A DNA stretch of 10,796 nt, taken from the NCBI GenBank assembly GCA_016938245.1, contig JAFGUY010000097.1, positions 1 through 10,796 on the forward strand. Reading direction: 5' to 3'. This DNA is from Candidatus Omnitrophota bacterium (GTDB taxonomy: Bacteria; Omnitrophota; Gorgyraeia; Gygaellales; Profunditerraquicolaceae). The number at the start of each line of letters is the position of its first letter. Position 1 is the first letter of the stretch. A program made the position numbers and the translations under genes. This document shows positions 6,001-10,796 of the stretch, piece after piece. A model generated the notes under the pieces. That model made no database searches, was not told the origin of the DNA, and saw nothing but the letters and a program-made list of their open reading frames with translations.

Positions 6001-7865
6001 AAACGTTCGGGCACAATTTTTTTAAGTAAATCCCTCATCCCCGAGCTCTCCACCTGAAATATACCGATTGTCTGGGCAGAAGATAAAAGCTTATAGGTAT
6101 TAAGGTCATCTAGGGAAATCTTATCGATTAATATGTCTTTACCCCGGGTTTTCTTGATTATTTTTAAAGACTGGTCAATTACGGTTAATGTCCTTAAACC
6201 TAAAAAATCTACCTTAAGCAGGCCGATCTTCTCAAGTATCCCCATACTAAATCCGGTAGTAACTTGATCATCGCTGGTTTTAAAAAGCGGGCTGTAATTA
6301 TCCAAGGGCTTATCGGCAATAACTACGCCTGCCGCATGTACTGATGCATGGCGGTTTAATCCTTCAAGGGAGAGCGCGGTGGTAATAAGTTTATTTACCC
6401 GGGGGTCATCTTTAAATAGACTGTTCAGCTCTGACTCGTTCTCAAGCGCTTTTTTTAAAGTCATATCAGGCTCCGCAGGAATCATTTTTGCTATACGGTC
6501 GCAGTCAGCGTAGCTTAATCCCATAACCCTGCCGACATCCCTTATAACTGCGCGTGCCTGCATAGTACCAAAGGTAATAATCTGGGCGACATTCTCCTGC
6601 CCGTATTTTTTTGTAACGTAATCAATGACCTCCTGCCTTCTTTCGTAACAGAAGTCTATATCTATATCCGGTAAGCCCATGCGCTCGGGGTTTAGGAATC
6701 TTTCAAAAAGTAGCCCGTACTTAAGCGGGTCTAAGTCAGTAATCCCTAAAAGGTAGCTTACCAAGCTACCTGCTGCTGAACCTCTCCCCGGGCCAACAGG
6801 GATCCCCTGGTTTTTAGCATAGTGTATAAAATCCCAGACTATAAGAAAATAACTTGCAAACCCCATCTCAATAATAATTTTTAGTTCGTGATCAAGCCTC
6901 TCCTGTATCTGCGCAGTAACATTTTCATACCGGTTCTTCAGGCCTTCCAAGCAGAGCTTTCTTAAGAAATCTTCTTTAATCTCACCGACCGGAGGCTCGT
7001 ATTTAGGCAAGTGAATCTGCTTAAAATCAAGCTCGAGGTTGCAGCGTCCGGCAATTTCTAAGGTATTAGAAATTGCTTCCGGATAATCCTTAAATAGCGC
7101 CTTCATCTCTTGGGGGGATTTGAAATAAAATTCATCGGTTTGAAAACGCATCCGGTTAGGGTCATCTAATGTAGTCTGAGTCTGGATGCATAATAATGCC
7201 TCATGGGCAGATGCCCGGTCGCGGCTTAAATAATGCACGTCATTAGTAGCAACTAATGGTATCCCTAATTCCCTGCTTATTTTTACTAACCCTGCGTTAA
7301 CAATTTCCTGCCCGGCAATAGAATTTTCCTGCAGCTCAAGGTAAAAATTACCTTTCCCCATTATATTAAGGTAAGTATCCGCGGTTTTTAGGGCATCATT
7401 AAAACCTTTCTGTTTTAAGCAGGTAGGAATTTCGCCTTTTAAACAGGCGCTTAAGGCGATGAGCCCTTGAGAGTATTGCGCAAGTGATTCTTTATCAATG
7501 CGCGGACGGTAATAGAACCCCTCCAGGTACCCTAAGGATACCAGCTTCATCAGATTCTGGTAACCTTTTTCATCGCGGGATAACAATATAAGATGGTAAG
7601 AGGCTTCTTCTATTCCGGAAGATGTTTTATCCAGGCGGCTTCCCGGGGCAATATATACTTCGCATCCAATAATAGGTTTAATCCCGGCTTTTTGCGCTTC
7701 AAGATAAAAATCAATAGCTCCGAAAATATTTCCGTGGTCCGTAATTGCCAAAGAATCCATCTTATAGCTTTTGGCAAGGTTTAATATTTCCGGTATGCGG
7801 CAGGCGCCGTCAAGAAGGCTGAACTGCGTATGCAGGTGCAGGTGGATAAATTCAGAGTGCGGCAT
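3051..7865 (-). CDS. dnaE: DNA polymerase III alpha subunit (DnaE) with an in-frame intein
   Basis: This is the catalytic subunit of the replicative polymerase. The 1604-residue precursor should splice to 1146 residues, a normal DnaE1 length. The N-terminal PHP domain keeps its metal-site motifs: HLHLHT (8-13), TDHG (42-45), GCE (67-69), YHL (90-92) and NDVHY (208-212). These positions are degenerate in E. coli, so intrinsic proofreading is plausible. The polymerase core has PDIDIDF with Asp400 and Asp402, and Asp553 in KVDFLGLR, matching the three catalytic aspartates of the family. The intein is residues 748-1205, between GYGFNK and SHSTAYA. Helix-hairpin-helix and OB-fold regions follow, with a likely clamp-binding motif QLSFF from residue 1366 (908 after splicing). 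The start is 3 bases after the guaA stop with only a weak Shine-Dalgarno (GGGA), which suggests coupling. No stop or frameshift interrupts extein or intein. Confidence 0.97.
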   Translation of the reverse strand: MPHSEFIHLHLHTQFSLLDGACRIPEILNLAKSYKMDSLAITDHGNIFGAIDFYLEAQKAGIKPIIGCEVYIAPGSRLDKTSSGIEEASYHLILLSRDEKGYQNLMKLVSLGYLEGFYYRPRIDKESLAQYSQGLIALSACLKGEIPTCLKQKGFNDALKTADTYLNIMGKGNFYLELQENSIAGQEIVNAGLVKISRELGIPLVATNDVHYLSRDRASAHEALLCIQTQTTLDDPNRMRFQTDEFYFKSPQEMKALFKDYPEAISNTLEIAGRCNLELDFKQIHLPKYEPPVGEIKEDFLRKLCLEGLKNRYENVTAQIQERLDHELKIIIEMGFASYFLIVWDFIHYAKNQGIPVGPGRGSAAGSLVSYLLGITDLDPLKYGLLFERFLNPERMGLPDIDIDFCYERRQEVIDYVTKKYGQENVAQIITFGTMQARAVIRDVGRVMGLSYADCDRIAKMIPAEPDMTLKKALENESELNSLFKDDPRVNKLITTALSLEGLNRHASVHAAGVVIADKPLDNYSPLFKTSDDQVTTGFSMGILEKIGLLKVDFLGLRTLTVIDQSLKIIKKTRGKDILIDKISLDDLNTYKLLSSAQTIGIFQVESSGMRDLLKKIVPERFEDLVALLALYRPGPIGSGMLNDFMKRKHNLVPIKYEHPKLEPILKETYGIMVYQEQIMQAASSLAGFSLAQADILRKAMGKKIPEVMEKQRSNFIHGCSKNGIKESTASKIFDLIEYFSGYGFNKCVVSSTKITDADTGNMITVEELFSNKKSVKSTLSCDDNLKIVKTKIKNVFYNGIKQVYKLKTALGREITATSNHPLLTLKGWKNLGDLIIGERIGLCRALPIETKSNIEEYKVIVLAGILSEGNTCHPSGIYFYNNDKVLINDFVKNIKGFENTIPTVYERRGRFEVYAGTGKDNKFLKGSLAWNKGHVKENYPIALKAMANKKCGARLYIESLGLDYKKATEKFIPDEIISLNDAQLALFIGRLWSGDGFLFSGRNSVPFYATSSYKLCQQLQDLLLRLGIASKLKRKVFKYTYKNVSNLKTGYTLYLFGSNSINIFIQRICPFIIGKDKQMGELRNYYKLVPLEIESKDTLPAEIREIVKLEKEKFGLTWKDIEKRTGISMKEFYGETKPHKKGFRRKTIMQLAQFFESDKLLRLVKADIIWDRVLSVEYLGRGKTYDLEIEGIHNFIANGIIVHNSHSTAYALISYRTAFLKANYPVEFMTALLTSERDNTDKIVEYVSEAQRMGLAVLPPDINESEGLFKVVDGKTIRFGLLAVKNVGHGAVDSIVEARSCGHFTSLKDLCQKIDLRLANRKVLESLIKCGAMDSFLMPRAQMFAGLDAILDSASRTQKEKAKGQLSFFDLDTNQRAFKHPDDNIPHVKEWPEPQLLSFEKDMLGFYISGHPLARYAKALKRFASSSIIDLKEHNDEDEVKIVGLISKIKNTITRSKQEKMAILKLEDLEGSIELLVFPRAYQKVARYIQPNTVVLVRGNLNLKEDTPKILVNDLFPFDETYKLISGMSINLSGLRENVFETLKEIFAASRGDIPVYLNLDTPARSRVQLVVGENFYISPSEKLITDIEGLLGEERLKLLLTS
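4251..5624 (-). mobile_element. Intein with LAGLIDADG homing endonuclease in DnaE
   Basis: This 458-residue in-frame insertion should excise itself from the DnaE precursor and join the exteins. The splicing blocks are all visible: Cys1 in CVVSSTKI (block A), TSNH at intein residues 71-74 (block B), YDLEIEGIHNF (block F, about 439-449), and the terminal HN (His457, Asn458) before Ser+1 of SHSTAYA (block G). The centre is a two-motif DOD homing endonuclease. LAGILSEG has acidic Glu122, FIPDEI is a block D match, LFIGRLWSGDG has acidic Asp249, and TSSYKLCQQLQDLLLRLGI is a block H match. Residues about 356-424 form an extra helix-turn-helix-like module. Both catalytic acids are present, so the endonuclease could be active. 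The stretch is clearly more AT-rich than the flanking exteins, which fits horizontal arrival. Boundaries are exact to the residue by family rules. Confidence 0.96.
4353..4559 (-). other. Helix-turn-helix-like DNA-recognition module inside the intein
   Basis: Intein residues 356-424, between the endonuclease and block F, include LTWKDIEKRTGIS, then a basic stretch KPHKKGFRRKT and IMQLAQFF. The first part resembles the turn of an HTH (a short helix, TGIS turn, then a second helix). Such modules accompany homing endonucleases and probably help bind the target site. The assignment rests on pattern only and the edges are approximate. Confidence 0.5.
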
Positions 7866-7868
7866 AAC

Positions 7869-9497
7869 TTATTCCCACTCAATAGTAGCAGGAGGCTTAG
7901 AAGAGATATCGTAAACAACGCGATTTACGCCTTTTACTTCGTTGATAATACGGTTGGATATTTTTTCTAATACTTCATAAGGTAATCTTACCCAGTCTGC
8001 GGTCATTCCGTCCATGCTAAAGACACACCGTAACGCCACTACATTTTCGTATGTGCGTTCGTCCCCCATTATCCCGACACTTTTAACCGGGAGCAATATC
8101 GCGAAAGACTGCCAGATTGTCTCATACATGTTTGCTGCGCGGATCTCTTCAATAACCCTTCTGTCAACTTCGCGCAGTATATCCAGCCTCTCCTGGTTTA
8201 CGTCGCCGATTATTCTTATTGCCAGCCCCGGCCCGGGGAAAGGCTGCCTGTTGATGATAGTATCCGGCAGGACTAATCTTCTTGCGATTATGCGGACTTC
8301 ATCTTTGAATATCTCGCGAAGCGGCTCTAACAAATTTAATTTCATATGTTCAGGCAAACCTCCTACATTATGGTGGCTTTTAATTTTCTTGCTGGGAGCG
8401 CCTGTAGGGGATATGGATTCAATAACATCGGGATATAGGGTCCCTTGTGCCAAAAATTTTACTCCTTTTATCTTATCCGCTTCCTCTTCGAAGATTTTTA
8501 CAAATTCGCTTCCGATAATCTTTCTTTTTTCTTCCGGATCGGTAATGCCCTTAAGCCGGCTTAAAAAGTTTTTACTCCTCTCAACAGCACCGAGATTGAG
8601 ATGGTAGGCATCGCGAAAAACCCTTTTTACCTGTTCAGGTTCGTCTTTTCTTAAGAGCCCGTTATTGATAAATATACAGCGGCAGTTTTTGCCGATGGCT
8701 TTATGAAGGAGTAATGCCGTAACTGCAGAATCAACTCCTCCGCTTAACCCCAGTACTACTTTACTATTACCGACTGTTTTTTTGATGCTCTCAATAGCAT
8801 CCCTGACAAATGACTCCATAGTCCATCTGCCAAGGCAGCCGCAAACCTTAAATAAAAAGTTACTTAATATCTGGCTGCCTTTTTCGGTGTGTGTTACTTC
8901 CGGATGAAATTGCAGGCCGAATATTTTTCTTTTAGAGTTTGATATTGCCGCTATAGGCGTATTTGTAGTATGCGCGCTGGTGTGAAACCCTAAGGGCATC
9001 TTGGTAACGAAATCTCCGTGGCTTGCCCAACAGGTGAAATTACCCGGGACATGCGAAAATAAATCGCGGTTTTCGTCAATAAATAATTCTACCTTGCCGT
9101 ATTCGCGGCTACGGGTATGTTTTACCCTGCCTCCTAATACTTCTGCAATAATCTGCATCCCGTAACATATCCCCAGTATCGGTATGCCCAATTTAAAGAT
9201 CCCCTTATCCGGATAAGGGCTCTTTTTATCTACTACAGAAGCAGGCCCTCCGGAAAGAATTAATCCTTTAGGGCTCATCGCAGCTATTTCTTTTGCCGGG
9301 GTATTATAAGGTATTATCTTCGAAAATACTTTATTCTCCCTTACCCTGCGGGCGATTAATTGCGTATATTGGGAGCCAAAATCAAGGATTAATATGGTCT
9401 GCCTGATTACAACCTTTTCGTTCTTTTTAGGCCTTTTAATCCTATGTTTTTTAATCCGAGTTTTTATAATTTTAGTTTTTCTTGGCTTTTTCTTCAT
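7869..9497 (-). CDS. guaA: GMP synthase (glutamine-hydrolysing) with a basic N-terminal extension
   Basis: It converts XMP, ATP and glutamine to GMP, the last step of guanylate synthesis. The class I glutamine amidotransferase domain begins at ILILDFGSQYTQLIARRVRE (35-54) and has the triad Cys111 (LGICYGMQ), His198 and Glu200 (QFHPE). The ATP pyrophosphatase domain has the P-loop SGGVDS (252-257). The C-terminal dimerisation domain has RQPFPGPGLAIRI and ends KPPATIEWE, the usual GuaA terminus. At 542 residues it is slightly long because of an extra 32 residues at the front, 17 of them Lys or Arg with only one acidic residue. The start ATG overlaps the guaB3 stop as ATGA, and AGGA lies 8 bases upstream. 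No other ATG, GTG or TTG lies between this start and the conserved domain, so the extension is probably translated. dnaE follows after 3 bases. Confidence 0.97.
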   Translation of the reverse strand: MKKKPRKTKIIKTRIKKHRIKRPKKNEKVVIRQTILILDFGSQYTQLIARRVRENKVFSKIIPYNTPAKEIAAMSPKGLILSGGPASVVDKKSPYPDKGIFKLGIPILGICYGMQIIAEVLGGRVKHTRSREYGKVELFIDENRDLFSHVPGNFTCWASHGDFVTKMPLGFHTSAHTTNTPIAAISNSKRKIFGLQFHPEVTHTEKGSQILSNFLFKVCGCLGRWTMESFVRDAIESIKKTVGNSKVVLGLSGGVDSAVTALLLHKAIGKNCRCIFINNGLLRKDEPEQVKRVFRDAYHLNLGAVERSKNFLSRLKGITDPEEKRKIIGSEFVKIFEEEADKIKGVKFLAQGTLYPDVIESISPTGAPSKKIKSHHNVGGLPEHMKLNLLEPLREIFKDEVRIIARRLVLPDTIINRQPFPGPGLAIRIIGDVNQERLDILREVDRRVIEEIRAANMYETIWQSFAILLPVKSVGIMGDERTYENVVALRCVFSMDGMTADWVRLPYEVLEKISNRIINEVKGVNRVVYDISSKPPATIEWE

Positions 9498-10654
9498 TTT
9501 CCCATTCCTACCCTTTGGCCTACCTGAAATATTTTCCCTTCTGTTTGTATGGAAGGGGCAATAATAATTTCAACATCGTGCATCTCTTTTAAATTGGATG
9601 CGCCTAACGAGCCCATGGAAGTTTTTAAGGCGCCGACTAAATTTTGCGAACCATCGTCAACCTTTGCCGGGCCAAAGAGTATCTCTTTTAGTGTGCCGGT
9701 TGTGCCTACCTGAATGCGTGTACCTCTTGGAAGATTTACATGAGAGGTTGCCATCCCCCAGTGAAAACCGCTTCCGGGGGCTTCTTTTGCGCGGGCAAAA
9801 CTTGAGCCGATCATAACCGCATCCGCCCCGCAGGCAAAAGCACGGCAGATATCCCCGCCTCTGTTCATACCGCCGTCAGTAATTATAGAAACATACCTGC
9901 CTGTCCTTTTAAAATAATAATCCCGTGCTCCGGCAGCATCAACAGTTGCGGTTACCTGAGGAACCCCTATGCCTAAAACTCCGCGGGTAGTACACGCTGC
10001 TCCGGGCCCTACTCCGATTAATAAAGCGGCTGCCCCTGTTTCCATAAGCTCGAGGGTGGTTTCATAAGTTACGCAATTTCCCAGTATTACCGGTATTTTA
10101 ACGGATTTACAGAATTTAAAAAGATCAAGAGTCTTGTATTCTCTGGCTATATGCCTTATGGTAGTTACGGTGGATTGCACCACAAACATATCCGCTCCGG
10201 AAGATATGGCAAGCTTGGAGAATTTATCGGCATTAGCCGGTATGCAGCTTATTACCGCAATCCCTTTTTTCTTCTTAATTTCAGATATCCTCTTTGATAC
10301 TAATTTCTCCTTGATAGGTTTTGTATAAATTGACTGGATTAATTCTGTTGCTTTTTGAGGGGTGGCGCGGGCAATATCCTCCAAAACTGAATCCGGGTTA
10401 TCGTAGCGGGTCTGCACTCCGTCTAAGTTTAATACTGCAATCCCTCCCAGATTAGACATCTCAACCGCAAATTTTACATCTACAACCCCGTCCATAGCCG
10501 CAGCCAGTATAGGAACTTTAAATTTCCTTCCTGCTATCTGAAAAGAAGTATCAACTTCATTAGGGTTAATTGTTTGCGCTCCCGGAACTAGTGCAATTTC
10601 GTCAAAACCATAACATCTGCGTGCGCGCCTGCCTATACCTATCCACTCAGCCAT
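9494..10654 (-). CDS. guaB3: GuaB3-family IMP dehydrogenase
   Basis: It probably oxidises IMP to XMP with NAD+, feeding GuaA. At 386 residues it is a single TIM barrel without the CBS (Bateman) domains of canonical GuaB (about 490 residues). The N-terminus GIGRRARRCYGFDEIALVP and the block LAAAMDGVV are GuaB3-like. The active-site loop GPGAACTTRGVLG holds the catalytic-type Cys221, and TDGG (Asp260) and GADAVMIGS bind phosphate in the family. The C-terminal parts GTRIQVGTTGTLKEILFGP and MGSLGASNLKEMHDVEI also fit GuaB3. Members in cyanobacteria have been reported to act as IMP dehydrogenases, and the fusion-like overlap with guaA supports that role here. A GMP reductase role is the alternative. 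The chosen ATG is preceded by AAAGG six bases upstream. Without CBS domains, the nucleotide feedback seen in canonical GuaB is not expected in the same form. Confidence 0.92.
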   Translation of the reverse strand: MAEWIGIGRRARRCYGFDEIALVPGAQTINPNEVDTSFQIAGRKFKVPILAAAMDGVVDVKFAVEMSNLGGIAVLNLDGVQTRYDNPDSVLEDIARATPQKATELIQSIYTKPIKEKLVSKRISEIKKKKGIAVISCIPANADKFSKLAISSGADMFVVQSTVTTIRHIAREYKTLDLFKFCKSVKIPVILGNCVTYETTLELMETGAAALLIGVGPGAACTTRGVLGIGVPQVTATVDAAGARDYYFKRTGRYVSIITDGGMNRGGDICRAFACGADAVMIGSSFARAKEAPGSGFHWGMATSHVNLPRGTRIQVGTTGTLKEILFGPAKVDDGSQNLVGALKTSMGSLGASNLKEMHDVEIIIAPSIQTEGKIFQVGQRVGMGK

Positions 10655-10665
10655 TTTTAACCTTT

Positions 10666-10677
10666 CTTATATATAAG
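10666..10677. repeat. 12-bp AT-rich palindrome next to the guaB3 ribosome-binding site
   Basis: CTTATATATAAG is a perfect palindrome immediately upstream of the AAAGG Shine-Dalgarno of guaB3. It could be an operator half-site pair or a weak RNA stem, but AT-rich palindromes this short arise easily by chance. Confidence 0.3.
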
Positions 10678-10744
10678 TTATTGTTAGATAATGGGTTATA
10701 TGTTTTTCTCATCTTATTTGAGGTTATTTGTGAAGGGATAGAAA

Positions 10745-10773
10745 ATTTTACAATAATTAAGGCAATTTGTCAA
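10745..10773 (-). promoter_or_regulatory. Sigma70-type promoter of the guaB3-guaA-dnaE operon
   Basis: On the minus strand the -35 is TTGACA (10773-10768), the spacer is exactly 17 bases and the -10 is TAAAAT (10750-10745). It has the same architecture as the HU promoter. The predicted start near 10738 gives a leader of about 85 bases, A/T-rich apart from a few C runs, with no recognisable riboswitch. I see no gene in the remaining 23 bases to the window edge. Confidence 0.8.
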
Positions 10774-10796
10774 GCTAAAAATAAGAGATTGCTGAA

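Noticed and set aside
8014..8607. Plus-strand open frame of 197 codons opposite guaA
   Set aside because: It lies wholly antisense to the conserved GuaA coding sequence, has no family motifs and no promoter or ribosome-binding site. It is a shadow frame.
10655..10744. Possible purine or guanidine riboswitch in the guaB3 leader
   Set aside because: The leader is short, AT-rich and lacks the conserved core and paired stems of those riboswitches. I see no aptamer-like structure.

Overview
The window is a compact bacterial chromosome segment. Every gene lies on the minus strand, so transcription runs from the right edge to the left edge. There is no gene-free stretch over 300 bases. The two regulatory gaps are the 142 bases right of guaB3 and the 64 bases between dnaE and the HU gene. 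Overlapping or near-abutting genes, Shine-Dalgarno sites and sigma70-type promoters show a bacterium. The exteins and housekeeping genes have roughly 45-50% GC in the lines I counted. The combination fits an uncultured lineage such as Omnitrophota, but that is a guess: no ribosomal RNA or marker here settles the taxon.

Layout in transcription order. A near-consensus promoter (10745-10773) precedes guaB3, a CBS-less IMP dehydrogenase paralogue. It overlaps guaA (GMP synthase) by ATGA, and guaA is followed after 3 bases by dnaE (replicative DNA polymerase III alpha). A second near-consensus promoter, whose -35 box lies inside the last codons of dnaE, drives an HU-type DNA-binding protein gene. 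Then come hisS and aspS, overlapping by 7 bases. A further gene begins with an ATGA overlap at the end of aspS and leaves the window after 20 codons.

The genes pair as GMP synthesis (IMP to XMP to GMP) with the replicase, then a nucleoid protein with two class II aminoacyl-tRNA synthetases. The two blocks can be expressed separately through the two promoters, although no terminator was seen between them.

The outstanding element is a complete 458-residue intein in DnaE (4251-5624). It has all splicing blocks, a two-motif LAGLIDADG (DOD) homing endonuclease and a helix-turn-helix-like module, and it is visibly more AT-rich than the gene around it. Other oddities are an AspRS lacking the usual bacterial GAD insertion domain, a strongly basic 32-residue N-terminal extension on GuaA, and an intact metal-site PHP domain in DnaE. 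I found no wholly unfamiliar system: the interest lies in variants of known families.
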